From UBA12018 sp051656605 (GTDB lineage Bacteria > Bacteroidota > Bacteroidia > Bacteroidales > CAMTPD01): 64,000 nt of DNA. A program made the position numbers and the translations under genes. Location: positions 112,686-176,685 of the forward strand of contig JBOGCF010000013.1 of the NCBI GenBank assembly GCA_051656605.1, given 5' to 3'. Below the pieces are notes generated by a model, which worked only from the letters and a program-made list of their open reading frames with translations, made no database searches and was not told the origin of the DNA. How positions within the stretch are numbered: the first letter of the stretch is position 1; each line of letters opens with the position of its first letter. Positions 16,183-25,333 of the stretch are shown piece after piece.

Positions 16183-18102
16183 ATGAAAAGAGAAATTAAG
16201 TTTAGTCTCGTTTTCAGAGACATGTGGCAGTCTGCCGGTAAATACGTTCCCACTGTAGAACAATTATTAAAAGTTGCACCAGCTATCATCGAAATGGGTT
16301 GCTTTGCTCGAGTTGAAACAAATGGGGGCGGATTTGAACAGGTAAATCTATTATTTGGAGAAAACCCAAACATAGCTGTTCGAAAATGGACAAAACCTTT
16401 TCATGAAGCAGGAATTCAAACACACATGCTCGACCGCGGTCTTAACGGACTACGCATGAGTCCCGTACCGGCCGATGTTCGAAGATTATTCTACAAAGTA
16501 AAAAAGGCACAAGGCACTGACATCACTCGTACATTTTGTGGATTAAATGATGTACGCAATATTGCACCCTCAATTCAATATGCAAAAGATGCCGGGATGA
16601 TTTCCCAATGCTGTTTATCCATTACACATTCGCCCATTCATACCGTCGAATACTACACACAAATGGCATATGAATTGATTGAGTTGGGAGCGGATGAAAT
16701 ATGCATCAAAGACATGGCCGGTATAGGACGACCGGTTTCATTAGGTCTTATTGTAAAAGGGATCAAAGAAAAATATCCTCATATACCAATACAATATCAC
16801 AGCCATGCAGGTCCAGGCTTTAGCGTCGCTTCAATCCTTGAGGTTTGTGATGCAGGTTGCGACTACATCGACGTAGGTATGGAGCCTTTATCTTGGGGAA
16901 CAGGGCATGCAGACGTATTAACCGTACAAGCCATGCTCAAAGATGCAGGATACATTGTTCCCGAGATCAACATGGAAGCATACATGAAAGTAAGAAGCTT
17001 GGTTCAAGAATTTATGGATGAGTTTTTAGGTTTATACATCAGTCCCAAGAACAGACTTATGAACTCGTTATTGATCGGTCCGGGATTACCAGGCGGTATG
17101 ATGGGAAGTCTTATGGCCGATCTCGAGCAAAATCTTGAAAGCATCAATAAAACAAAAGAGAAAAAAGGAGAACCCACCCTTACCCAAGATCAATTGTTGA
17201 TCAAATTATTCAACGAAGTTGCATACGTATGGCCACGTGTAGGCTATCCTCCTCTCGTTACTCCATTTAGCCAATATGTAAAGAATCTGGCACTAATGAA
17301 CGTTATACAAATGGAAAAAGGCAAACAACGTTGGTCAATCATTGCAGACGATATTTGGGATATGATTCTAGGAAAAGCAGGACGTCTTCCAGGACCCTTA
17401 GCTCCAGAAATTGAAGAAAAAGCAAAACTAGAGAACCGAGTATTCTTTACAGGAAATCCACAAGACAACTATCCGGATGCACTCGACGACTTCAAGCAAT
17501 TGATGAAAGAAAAAGATTGGCCGGTAGGACAAGACGATGAAGAATTATTTGAATATGCGATGCATCCTGCTCAATATGAAGCGTACAAATCGGGCAAAGC
17601 AAAAGCTGATTTTGAAGCAGACGTTCGTAAGCGAAAAGAGGCCGAACACTCAAAACCAGCTTGTAAGGAAGTAGCACCAACAGCTATTAAGGTACAAGAA
17701 CCTGCAATATTTGAACCGAAAACCATGCAAATCAATGTAAATGGAGAACTATTCAAAGTGCATGTTACATACGGTGATACTCCTGTTGATCCCTTAGCAT
17801 CTACACCTTCAGCTCCTAGCATATCGGATGCCCCTTCTATTACATTGAATGATGTTCCCGAAGGACAAGATCTTATAGAGGTTTTATCACCTCTTGAAGG
17901 TAAATTCTTTCTTACAAAATCAGCCTCTGAATCCCCGATAAAAGTAGGTGATGAGATCCATCGTGGCGATATCATCTGCTATGTCGAAGCTATGAAAACC
18001 TATAATGCCGTTCGCTCTGAAGACGACGGAGTCATTTCAGAAATTTGCTTCGCAAACGGAGATAGTGTTTCGGAAGATGATGTTTTGATTAAATTGAAAT
18101 AA
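16183..18102 (+). CDS. oadA: OadA-like carboxyltransferase with biotinyl domain (divergent active-site motif)
   Basis: A 639-residue alpha subunit: a pyruvate-carboxyltransferase-type TIM barrel (about 1-300), a PYC/OADA conserved domain (about 310-470), a linker and a biotinyl domain at the end (SPLEGKFF, CYVEAMKTYNAV; biotin Lys near residue 604). In the family, biotin is carboxylated from a beta-keto acid such as oxaloacetate and decarboxylated by OadB. KDMAG (active Lys near 176) and HSHAGPG (near 207) are present. The usual RDxHQS metal motif reads RDMWQS (residues 12-17), so His is replaced by Trp. The substrate is therefore less certain than the family. Gene order and the 1-bp gap to oadB show one complex. 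Confidence 0.88.
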   Translation: MKREIKFSLVFRDMWQSAGKYVPTVEQLLKVAPAIIEMGCFARVETNGGGFEQVNLLFGENPNIAVRKWTKPFHEAGIQTHMLDRGLNGLRMSPVPADVRRLFYKVKKAQGTDITRTFCGLNDVRNIAPSIQYAKDAGMISQCCLSITHSPIHTVEYYTQMAYELIELGADEICIKDMAGIGRPVSLGLIVKGIKEKYPHIPIQYHSHAGPGFSVASILEVCDAGCDYIDVGMEPLSWGTGHADVLTVQAMLKDAGYIVPEINMEAYMKVRSLVQEFMDEFLGLYISPKNRLMNSLLIGPGLPGGMMGSLMADLEQNLESINKTKEKKGEPTLTQDQLLIKLFNEVAYVWPRVGYPPLVTPFSQYVKNLALMNVIQMEKGKQRWSIIADDIWDMILGKAGRLPGPLAPEIEEKAKLENRVFFTGNPQDNYPDALDDFKQLMKEKDWPVGQDDEELFEYAMHPAQYEAYKSGKAKADFEADVRKRKEAEHSKPACKEVAPTAIKVQEPAIFEPKTMQINVNGELFKVHVTYGDTPVDPLASTPSAPSISDAPSITLNDVPEGQDLIEVLSPLEGKFFLTKSASESPIKVGDEIHRGDIICYVEAMKTYNAVRSEDDGVISEICFANGDSVSEDDVLIKLK

Positions 18103-18103
18103 C

Positions 18104-19351
18104 GTGGATATTTTAGACAACTTATACAACATGACGGCCTTCAGCAATATTTTTGCTGATCCGTCTTTTCTAGTCATGTATTTGATTGCCTTCTTACTCC
18201 TTTATCTCGGCATAAAAAAAGAATACGAACCTCTATTACTCATCCCCATCGCATTTGGCGTCTTAATAGCCAACTTCCCTGGTGGTGGAATGGGAATTAT
18301 ACAAGCCAATGAGCAAGGTATTGTTTCGTTTATAAATAGTCAAGGTATTGAAGTACAGAAAAGCATCTGGGAAATGCCATTGCATGATATCGCACACGAG
18401 CTGGGATTGATGAACTTCGTTTATTACATGCTCATCAAAACAGGATTTCTTCCTCCTATTATTTTTATGGGAGTAGGAGCTCTTACCGACTTTGGACCTA
18501 TGTTGCGCAACCTTCGTCTATCCATCTTTGGGGCAGCAGCACAGCTAGGAATCTTTACAGTATTATTGGTCGCTATCCTACTCGGATTTACACCTAAAGA
18601 GGCAGCGTCGTTAGGAATTATCGGTGGAGCAGATGGTCCGACAGCAATCTTCACCACCATCAAGCTTGCTCCTCATTTGCTAGGACCTATTGCAATAGCT
18701 GCATATTCATATATGGCTTTGGTTCCGGTCATTATTCCTTTGGTCGTTAAATTACTATGTACCAAAAAAGAATTGTGCATCAACATGCGCGAGCAAGAAA
18801 AGGCCTACCCGTCGTCGACAGAGATTAAGAACTTACAGACACTTAAAATTGTATTTCCAATTGTCGTAACTACAGTGGTTGCACTGATTGTTCCAAGTTC
18901 TGTTCCATTGATTGGGATGCTGATGTTTGGAAATCTCGTTAAAGAGATCGGAGCAAATACATTCCGCCTTTCAGATGCGGCATCCAATAGCATCATGAAT
19001 GCTGCAACCATATTCCTCGGATTATCGGTAGGAGCTACTATGACAACCGAAGCATTCTTAAATATGACAACAATCGGTGTCGTTGTTGGTGGATTCCTTG
19101 CTTTTGCATTATCGATTGCCGGAGGTATCTTCTTTGTAAAACTGGTAAATCTATTTAGTAAAAAGAAGATCAATCCACTTATCGGAGCAACCGGACTTAG
19201 TGCCGTTCCGATGGCATCGCGTGTTGCAAATGAAATTGCTCTACGTTACGATCCTAAAAACCATGTATTACAATACTGCATGGCAAGTAATATATCGGGC
19301 GTGATCGGTTCGGCCGTAGCAGCAGGAGTATTAATCTCCTTTTTGAGTTAG
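18104..19351 (+). CDS. oadB: Na+-translocating decarboxylase beta subunit
   Basis: A 415-residue integral membrane protein of the OadB/MmdB/GcdB family, which decarboxylates carboxybiotin and exports sodium ions. About ten hydrophobic helices are visible. Family hallmarks are IAFGVLIANFPGGGMG near residue 48, FMGVGALTDFGPMLRN near 122, the repeated signature ASLGIIGGADGPTAIF near 167, the helix around GNLVKEIG, and AVPMASRVANEIALRYDP near the C-terminus. Length is in the family range (about 375-435). It is the last gene of the oadGAB operon; no strong terminator is seen directly after it. Confidence 0.94.
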   Translation: MDILDNLYNMTAFSNIFADPSFLVMYLIAFLLLYLGIKKEYEPLLLIPIAFGVLIANFPGGGMGIIQANEQGIVSFINSQGIEVQKSIWEMPLHDIAHELGLMNFVYYMLIKTGFLPPIIFMGVGALTDFGPMLRNLRLSIFGAAAQLGIFTVLLVAILLGFTPKEAASLGIIGGADGPTAIFTTIKLAPHLLGPIAIAAYSYMALVPVIIPLVVKLLCTKKELCINMREQEKAYPSSTEIKNLQTLKIVFPIVVTTVVALIVPSSVPLIGMLMFGNLVKEIGANTFRLSDAASNSIMNAATIFLGLSVGATMTTEAFLNMTTIGVVVGGFLAFALSIAGGIFFVKLVNLFSKKKINPLIGATGLSAVPMASRVANEIALRYDPKNHVLQYCMASNISGVIGSAVAAGVLISFLS

Positions 19352-19407
19352 AATAGAAATGAATACAATACTTTATCGGTTTATTGCGTGAAAATCAAAT
19401 AAAAAAG

Positions 19408-19415
19408 TAAATTTG
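19408..19415 (+). promoter_or_regulatory. -7 promoter element of the DUF349 gene
   Basis: TAAATTTG fits TAnnTTTG, with TATTG about 25 bp upstream as a weak -33. The gene starts 119 bp downstream. The rest of the spacer 19352-19533 shows only an ATCGGTT/AACCGAT inverted pair. Confidence 0.45.
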
Positions 19416-19533
19416 AAGCAACTAAAATGTAACCGATTTAGTTTAATTAAAGGAATATCATAAAACAAGAAGATAACAGGATTATAACATCCCGTATCTC
19501 TATAAATGAATGAATCATCCTTTTTAAAAACAA

Positions 19534-21381
19534 ATGATTATGAAGGACACTCTCGAGACCAAGCTGCCACAAGAATCCAGTGAGTTTGGACATGAAAACA
19601 AAGAAGTAATCTCTGCGGAAACTGAAACAACCGAGAGATTAGATCCACTTGCTACAGAAGAAGTAAAAGAGTTTGCATTTGACAATTTATCAAAAGAAGC
19701 AATCGTTGAGCGTCTTAAAGAATTGGTTGAGCAAGCTGATGATTCTTCCAAAGCAGAGGTAGATGCCCTTAAGCAGGCATATTATAAGCTGAGAAGAGTT
19801 GAAGTCGAGGAGTTGAAGAAGAGCCATGAAGCGGAAGAAGGAGTAGAATTCCTTGCACCGGAAGATCCTCTTGAAAATGAGTTGAAGCAATTGATTTTAG
19901 CTTACAAAGAAAAAAGAGCTAGTGTTTTGGCGGAAGAAGATCGTATCAAGAACGAAAACTATGCAAAGAAACTACGCTTACTTGATCAATTAAAGGAACT
20001 CATCAATAGTCAGGATGAATTTGGCAAAGTCTACAACGACTTCAAAGAAATTCAACAAGCTTGGAAAGAGATTAAAGATGTCCCTTCAGAACATGTAAAC
20101 GAACTGTGGAAAAGCTACCAACATTATTCGGAAATCTTCTACGACATTCTAAAGATCAATAATCAGTTCCGCGATTATGACTTTAAGAAAAATCTTGAGC
20201 TCAAAACCGAACTATGCGAATCTGTAGAAAAGCTGACAGAAGAACCAGACGTGGTTTCGGCATTCCACCAGTTGCAAAAGTTGCATCAAGAATGGCGCGA
20301 GATCGGCCCCGTAGCAAAAGAAGAACGTGAAGCTCTTTGGTTGCGATTCAAGACCGGCTCTACATTGATCAACAAAAAGCATCAAGAACACTTTGAAAGT
20401 TTGAAGAAAAAAGAGCAATCGAATCTTGAAGCTAAAACTGCAATCTGTGAAAAGATCGAAAGTATCGATCTTTCTAAGCTTACCACCTTCAAAGACTGGG
20501 AAGAAAAGAATAAGGAAGTTCTAGATATGCAATCTGATTGGAGAAAGATCGGATTTGCACCAAAGAAATACAATGTCAAAATCTTCGAACGCTTCCGTGC
20601 TGCTTGTGATCTATTCTTCGATAAGAAAAGCAAGTTCTATAAGCACATGAAAGAAGAGATGGATCAAAACTTGCAAAAGAAGCGAGATCTGTGTGAACGT
20701 GCCGAAGCGTTGAAAGACAACACCGATTGGAAAGAAACAACGGATAAATTTATTGCTTTACAAAAAGAATGGAAAACGGTTGGCTCTGTAGCTCGTAAAC
20801 ATTCTGACTCTGTATGGAAACGCTTTATTTCAGCTTGTGATTACTTCTTTGAACAAAAGAACAAACACTCTTCTAGTCAGAAGTCACATGAAGTAGAAAA
20901 TCTAGAAGCTAAAAAAGCGATTATAGTTAAGATCAAAGACATTGGTCCGGAAACTGATCCTACAGTAGCTATATCTACGATTCGTGCCTACATGGACGAA
21001 TGGAATAAAATAGGTCATGTTCCTTTCAAAGAAAAAGATAAAACCTACAAAGAATATCACGAAGCACTCGATAAGCAGTTTGATCACTTCAAAGTAGATC
21101 AAAGTGAGCGTAGACTAGAAAGCTTCAAATCTACGATTACCGACATTGCTGGACATGATAAAAACAAAAACAAATTGTACAATGAGCGCGAGAAACTAAT
21201 GCGTCAATTCGACCGCATGAAAAACGAAGTGCATACGTACGAAAACAACATCGGTTTCCTTTCTGTATCCTCAAAAGGAGGCGGTGGTTTATTGAAAGAT
21301 ATGAACAGAAAGATCGAAAAGCTGAAAGTTGAGATGGACTTAATCATTAAGAAGATCGAAGCAATCGACGAAAATCTATAA
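19534..21381 (+). CDS. DUF349 repeat protein
   Basis: A 615-residue, highly charged helical protein made largely of tandem DUF349 units. Each has a Trp-rich core: FKEIQQAWKEIKDVP (near residue 168), LQKLHQEWREIGPV (near 247), MQSDWRKIGFAPK (near 331), LQKEWKTVGSVARK (near 408) and YMDEWNKIGHVPFKEK (near 486). An acidic N-terminal tail (1-60) precedes and a coiled coil closes the chain. There is no signal peptide or membrane helix, so it is cytoplasmic. The family is conserved in Bacteroidota, but I know no established function. ATG codons at 19534 and 19540 are both possible starts. Confidence 0.88.
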   Translation: MIMKDTLETKLPQESSEFGHENKEVISAETETTERLDPLATEEVKEFAFDNLSKEAIVERLKELVEQADDSSKAEVDALKQAYYKLRRVEVEELKKSHEAEEGVEFLAPEDPLENELKQLILAYKEKRASVLAEEDRIKNENYAKKLRLLDQLKELINSQDEFGKVYNDFKEIQQAWKEIKDVPSEHVNELWKSYQHYSEIFYDILKINNQFRDYDFKKNLELKTELCESVEKLTEEPDVVSAFHQLQKLHQEWREIGPVAKEEREALWLRFKTGSTLINKKHQEHFESLKKKEQSNLEAKTAICEKIESIDLSKLTTFKDWEEKNKEVLDMQSDWRKIGFAPKKYNVKIFERFRAACDLFFDKKSKFYKHMKEEMDQNLQKKRDLCERAEALKDNTDWKETTDKFIALQKEWKTVGSVARKHSDSVWKRFISACDYFFEQKNKHSSSQKSHEVENLEAKKAIIVKIKDIGPETDPTVAISTIRAYMDEWNKIGHVPFKEKDKTYKEYHEALDKQFDHFKVDQSERRLESFKSTITDIAGHDKNKNKLYNEREKLMRQFDRMKNEVHTYENNIGFLSVSSKGGGGLLKDMNRKIEKLKVEMDLIIKKIEAIDENL

Positions 21382-21394
21382 TCCTAAAAAAGCA

Positions 21395-21440
21395 ACGGGA
21401 CGAATGAAGCTTTTAGCTTGATTCGTCCCGTTTGTATTTT
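21395..21440 (+). terminator. Terminator of the DUF349 gene
   Basis: ACGGGACGAAT (21395-21405) pairs with ATTCGTCCCGT (21421-21431), with an inner AAGC/GCTT extension, then a T-rich tail. Confidence 0.88.
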
Positions 21441-21481
21441 GTCGCCTTAATCAATTCATAAGATCAACTGACAAAGCGGAG

Positions 21482-22066
21482 TTACCTGTTTTTTATAAGA
21501 TTCATAAACTCTTCACGCGTTTTAGCCTGATTAAAAACACCTGTAAAATCAGACGTAGTTGTGATTGAGTTTTGTTTCTCAACACCTCTCATTTGCATAC
21601 ACATATGTTGAGCTTCGATTACAACCATCACTCCTAGCGGATCAAGCGTATCTTGAATACATTGTTTGATTTGCGTAGTAAGGCGTTCTTGAATTTGTAG
21701 TCGACGAGCAAACACATCTACCACACGTGGCAATTTACTCAACCCTGTAATATGCTTATTGGGAATATAAGCAATATGAGCTTTTCCGAAAAACGGAAGC
21801 ATATGGTGCTCACACAACGAGAAGAAGTCGATATCTTTTACGATTACCATCTGCTTGTAGTCTTCATTAAACATTGCAGCAGAAAGAATCTTTTTAGGAT
21901 CTTCATTGTATCCTTTTGTCAAATATTGCATTGCTTTAGCAACACGTTCGGGAGTCTTTAAAAGGCCCTCGCGATGTGGATCTTCGCCCAGCAAAGACAA
22001 AATACCACGATAATGATCTGCTAAAGCAGTTCTGGCGTCTAATGTACTTTGATCAACACTCTTCAT
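21482..22066 (-). CDS. folE: GTP cyclohydrolase I
   Basis: A 194-residue FolE, converting GTP to 7,8-dihydroneopterin triphosphate, the first step of folate synthesis. Zinc ligands are seen in DIDFFSLCEHHMLPFFGKAH (Cys and His near residues 83-86) and in HMCMQMRGVEKQNS (near 154). SKLPRVVDVFARRLQIQERL (near 110) and the C-terminal TREEFMNLI are typical. Length is normal. It is the last gene of the minus-strand run DUF1599-DoxX-tpiA-SPOR-folE, 9 bp behind the SPOR gene. Confidence 0.97.
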   Translation of the reverse strand: MKSVDQSTLDARTALADHYRGILSLLGEDPHREGLLKTPERVAKAMQYLTKGYNEDPKKILSAAMFNEDYKQMVIVKDIDFFSLCEHHMLPFFGKAHIAYIPNKHITGLSKLPRVVDVFARRLQIQERLTTQIKQCIQDTLDPLGVMVVIEAQHMCMQMRGVEKQNSITTTSDFTGVFNQAKTREEFMNLIKNR

Positions 22067-22075
22067 ATTACAGCT

Positions 22076-22573
22076 TTAATTATATAACGGTATTTTTACC
22101 TCTTCTTTAACAATAAACATCTCTTTTCCGAAGGAAGGGAATGCTTTCATCAGCTCTCTTTGGAAATGATATGCCTCTTCGTAAGAGCGGAAATCCCCCA
22201 CACGAAGTCGCCAAGTAGGAGCATTAAACGTTACATAGCAAGCGATACGCGGAAATGCTTCTTCGATCTTTTTCTTTTTTGCATATGCTTCATCCTTCGA
22301 TGCCCGTTGATTATTACCGGAAAAAGCCTGCACTCTATACCCTTGAATTGTAAGCATGGTGCTATCACCCCCCATCTCGGCACTATACATTGGCATACGT
22401 CGGCCAATTAAAGCAGCGATTGAAGGATCCTGAATAATCGTTACCACTCCCTCACCCACGCGATAATTTTGCAATTCGGTAAGGATAGATTCACTTTGAG
22501 CATGCGCAGAATAAGTCATACACATACCAAATACAGTCAATAAAGAGAGAATATATTTATTTATTAACTTCAT
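22076..22573 (-). CDS. Exported SPOR-domain protein
   Basis: A 165-residue protein. The ATG at 22573 gives MKLINKYILSLLTVFGMCM and a clean signal peptide ending near AHAQ; the frame is open 33 bases further but without a signal sequence at its start. The C-terminal part (about 80-165) reads as a SPOR domain: YRVQAFSGNNQRASKDEAYAKK, then APTWRLRVGDFRSYEEAYHFQREL and FIVKEEVKIPL. SPOR domains bind denuded septal peptidoglycan, so a periplasmic cell-wall or division role is inferred. It sits between tpiA and folE in a tight operon. Confidence 0.85.
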   Translation of the reverse strand: MKLINKYILSLLTVFGMCMTYSAHAQSESILTELQNYRVGEGVVTIIQDPSIAALIGRRMPMYSAEMGGDSTMLTIQGYRVQAFSGNNQRASKDEAYAKKKKIEEAFPRIACYVTFNAPTWRLRVGDFRSYEEAYHFQRELMKAFPSFGKEMFIVKEEVKIPLYN

Positions 22574-22632
22574 ATTTGCTTTATCTGAAAATGAGGGATG
22601 CCTCAAGAGACATCCCTTTCATTTTATACTGA

Positions 22633-23391
22633 TTAATTGAATGCTTCGATGATTGGCATGAATTTGTCAACACCAAGAGAAGCGCCACCGATAAGACCAC
22701 CGTCAACGTCTTCTTTTGAGAACAATTCTTTTGCGTTTGAACCGTTACAGCTACCTCCGTAAAGGATAGAAGTATTGTCAGCAACTTCTTTACCGAACTT
22801 GTCAGCAAGAGTTTGACGGATAAACGCGTGAATTTCTTGAGCTTGATCAGAAGAAGCAGTTTTACCTGTACCGATAGCCCATACTGGTTCGTAAGCCAAT
22901 ACGATTTTACCGAATTCTTCAGCAGAAAGGTTGAACAAAGACTCTTCGATTTGAGTTTTAACAACTTCGAAGTGTTTGCCAGCTTCTCTTTCTTCAAGAA
23001 CCTCACCAATACAGAAGATTGGAGTAAGACCGTTTGCTAGAGCCAACAAAACTTTCTCTTTCAAGATTTCGTTTGTTTCGCCATAGTAAGCACGTCTTTC
23101 TGAGTGACCAAGGATTACATATTTAGCACCAGTTGAAGCAACCATTGCAGCTGAAACCTCACCTGTGTAAGCACCTGATACTTTATCTGCACAGTTTTGA
23201 GCAGAAACACCGATTACGCTACCAGCAACAGCGTTAACTACGCTTGCTACGTGAGTAAAAGGAGTACCAACAACTACATCACAGTTGATAGTTTTACCAG
23301 CCAAAGCTTCTTTCAACTCTGTAGCCAAAGCTACACCTTCTTGCAGGGTAGTGTTCATTTTCCAGTTTCCTGCTACGATATTTTTTCTCAT
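22633..23391 (-). CDS. tpiA: Triosephosphate isomerase
   Basis: A 252-residue TIM barrel enzyme interconverting dihydroxyacetone phosphate and glyceraldehyde 3-phosphate. All catalytic pieces are present: NWKMN (Lys near residue 11), LGHSERR (His near 99), AYEPVWAIGTGKTAS (Glu near 170 and the flexible loop 6) and the phosphate-binding ILYGGSCNGSNA and DGGLIGGASL. Length is standard. It lies in the DUF1599-DoxX-tpiA-SPOR-folE run, 27 bp after the DoxX gene. Confidence 0.98.
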   Translation of the reverse strand: MRKNIVAGNWKMNTTLQEGVALATELKEALAGKTINCDVVVGTPFTHVASVVNAVAGSVIGVSAQNCADKVSGAYTGEVSAAMVASTGAKYVILGHSERRAYYGETNEILKEKVLLALANGLTPIFCIGEVLEEREAGKHFEVVKTQIEESLFNLSAEEFGKIVLAYEPVWAIGTGKTASSDQAQEIHAFIRQTLADKFGKEVADNTSILYGGSCNGSNAKELFSKEDVDGGLIGGASLGVDKFMPIIEAFN

Positions 23392-23418
23392 GTCAATAAA
23401 AAATTTATATAGATGAAA

Positions 23419-24681
23419 TTAAGAAACTATTTTATTGTTTTTCCTTCTATTACGGAAGTAGTCATATATGTAAACCAACAACAAAGGTAGGGTAAAACAC
23501 AATACATTGTATAGAAGGAAGCGGTTATAATCGCGGATATTAGCACCATTTAAGTAGTTCTGATCTAGATTTACATCGAAAAACGTTTCATCGGGAAATG
23601 TTTTAAACGACCACATATCCATGATTGTGCCATTTTTAAGCAACACCAATCCGGGGTTAGATCTCACCACAGTCTTTAATGTGATTTCATCCGTTGTGCA
23701 AATCGGATACTCAGCACCCGTATAATCAATCCATTGCTGAATCTCATCCGGTGTAGAAGCTGTAAGTGCATAATATTTGTAACCATGCTCAGATGCAAAG
23801 TCATAGATCGTATTCAATCGCTCCACGTTCTCATCGGTAGCTTTTGCAAACTTAGGAGAAATCACTAGGAAAGTATATCCCGGATCGGTCAACACCTCTT
23901 GTGTGATATCTGCACCCTCGGAAGTCACGATTGTAAAATCATGAATCGGCGGTTCGTAACCTTTCTTTACCAACACATTGTTGGCACTCACAAACACCCA
24001 TGTAGAATCGTCTTCCGGATAGTTCTCTAGCGTAAACTCTTTTTGAACGCCATCTTTCTCGTAAATGAATGTGGTTGCGTATTCATCCGAAGGCATTCCT
24101 TCGGGCACTACCATCAATTCAGGAATATTTGCGCCTGCCTTATACGGACGAAAGTCTAAGCCCGGCAGATAGAAATAACTACAACAAGCCACACCGATTG
24201 CAAACAAATAGGAGAAAACAACGACAAACCATTGCACCTTCGTCGTATAAATTTGCTTCATCAACGCTCTAAACTTAAACGTTGTAATAGCAGCAGCAAG
24301 AAGAACAATGTTTTTGAAGAAGGTTTCCCAGTTGGTTATTTTCAGCGCGTCGCCAAAGCAACCACAGTCTGAAACGGGATTGGCAAGAGCCAGATAAAGT
24401 GTCAATGGAGTCATCAACCCCATAAACACAAGAATAATAAGCGTTGTAAAGAAACGGTATACACCAAATAAGATGCAAGCGCCCAGCGCAAACTCAATCG
24501 AAGCCAAAGCGATCGAACCAACCAGTTCGAAGAAATCGGGTACATTGATTCCGAATGCAACAAAATAATCGTGCAACTTATAGGCTCCGCCTAGTGGATC
24601 TACGGCTTTCACAAAACCGGAAAAGAGGAATGTGACAGCCAGCAAAATGCGACAAAGTTCTGTGATTCCTTTCTTTAGCAT
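23419..24681 (-). CDS. DoxX/MauE-type membrane protein with C-terminal domain
   Basis: A 420-residue protein. The N-terminal part has a DoxX/MauE-like four-helix membrane domain (about 5-140): LLAVTFLFSGFVKAVDPLGGAYKLHDYF, then ACILFGVYRFFTTLIILVFMG and NPVSDCGCFGDALKITNWETFFKN. The Cys pair in DCGCFGD is the redox-associated motif of this family. A further helix near 155-175 leads to an exported region of about 200 residues. The last helix is near 390-410 with a basic tail. A thiol redox or quinone-linked role is inferred. It overlaps closely with DUF1599 upstream (2-bp gap) and tpiA downstream. Confidence 0.8.
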   Translation of the reverse strand: MLKKGITELCRILLAVTFLFSGFVKAVDPLGGAYKLHDYFVAFGINVPDFFELVGSIALASIEFALGACILFGVYRFFTTLIILVFMGLMTPLTLYLALANPVSDCGCFGDALKITNWETFFKNIVLLAAAITTFKFRALMKQIYTTKVQWFVVVFSYLFAIGVACCSYFYLPGLDFRPYKAGANIPELMVVPEGMPSDEYATTFIYEKDGVQKEFTLENYPEDDSTWVFVSANNVLVKKGYEPPIHDFTIVTSEGADITQEVLTDPGYTFLVISPKFAKATDENVERLNTIYDFASEHGYKYYALTASTPDEIQQWIDYTGAEYPICTTDEITLKTVVRSNPGLVLLKNGTIMDMWSFKTFPDETFFDVNLDQNYLNGANIRDYNRFLLYNVLCFTLPLLLVYIYDYFRNRRKNNKIVS

Positions 24682-24683
24682 GA

Positions 24684-25238
24684 TTAGATTTCGGTTTCTT
24701 GTTCAAACTCAAGTTTAATAAGTCCGAATACGGCATAGTTGATCATATCCATGTAATTAGCATCAATGCCTTCAGACACTAGAGTAACACCATTCAAGTT
24801 TTCGATTTGTTTGGTGCGGTATATTTTCATCAAAATAAGATCGGTATAAGAGCTGATACGCATGCTTCTCCAAGCCTCACCATAATCATGGTTCTTAGCA
24901 TACATCAATTCTTTGGTCTTTGTCATGTATTTATCATACAAAGCCATTGCCTGCTCGGGCGTAATATCTGTCGTATCTGAAAAGCCCAACTCGAGTTGAA
25001 TAAGACCTACGATACCATAATTCACGATTGCTATAAACTCCGGAATGATACCTTCGCCCACCTTATTCACCCCTTTGGTTTCGAGGCTTCGAATACGATT
25101 GGCTTTGATAAATATCTGATCAGTAACAGATACCGGGCGCATTATTCTCCACGACGGACCATAGTCCTTTAGTTTCTTTTCGAAAAGATCTCGACAAATC
25201 GCAAAGATTTGGTCAAACTGTTTATTCGTATCGTTCAT
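24684..25238 (-). CDS. DUF1599 domain protein
   Basis: A 184-residue cytoplasmic protein built from two similar halves. Each has a K(D/N)YG-type motif followed by W R (S)MR and a run of charged helices: KKLKDYGPSWRIMRPVSVTDQIFIKANRIRSLE in the first and KNHDYGEAWRSMRISSYTDLILMKIYRTKQIE in the second. The halves then repeat an I(M/V)NY-(G/A)-(I/V)-GLI(Q/K)LE segment. This is the DUF1599 duplication, related by eye to all-alpha nucleotide pyrophosphohydrolases; a house-cleaning role is only a guess. It opens the DoxX-tpiA-SPOR-folE operon, with a minus-strand promoter at 25257. Confidence 0.85.
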   Translation of the reverse strand: MNDTNKQFDQIFAICRDLFEKKLKDYGPSWRIMRPVSVTDQIFIKANRIRSLETKGVNKVGEGIIPEFIAIVNYGIVGLIQLELGFSDTTDITPEQAMALYDKYMTKTKELMYAKNHDYGEAWRSMRISSYTDLILMKIYRTKQIENLNGVTLVSEGIDANYMDMINYAVFGLIKLEFEQETEI

Positions 25239-25256
25239 AGCTTTTTATGTATGTGA

Positions 25257-25264
25257 CAAAGATA
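25257..25264 (-). promoter_or_regulatory. -7 promoter element of the DUF1599-DoxX-tpiA-SPOR-folE operon
   Basis: CAAAGATA on the plus strand reads TATCTTTG on the minus strand, 19 bp before the DUF1599 ATG. Confidence 0.65.
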
Positions 25265-25274
25265 AGAAAAATCA

Positions 25275-25309
25275 TGAAAAAGGCACAGAAGCCTATGCTC
25301 CCGTGCCTT
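25275..25309 (-). terminator. Terminator of ndk-M23
   Basis: AAGGCAC (25280-25286) pairs with GTGCCTT (25303-25309); on the minus strand a T-run follows. Confidence 0.8.
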
Positions 25310-25333
25310 AATATAACTATTGTCTTAGTTTTC

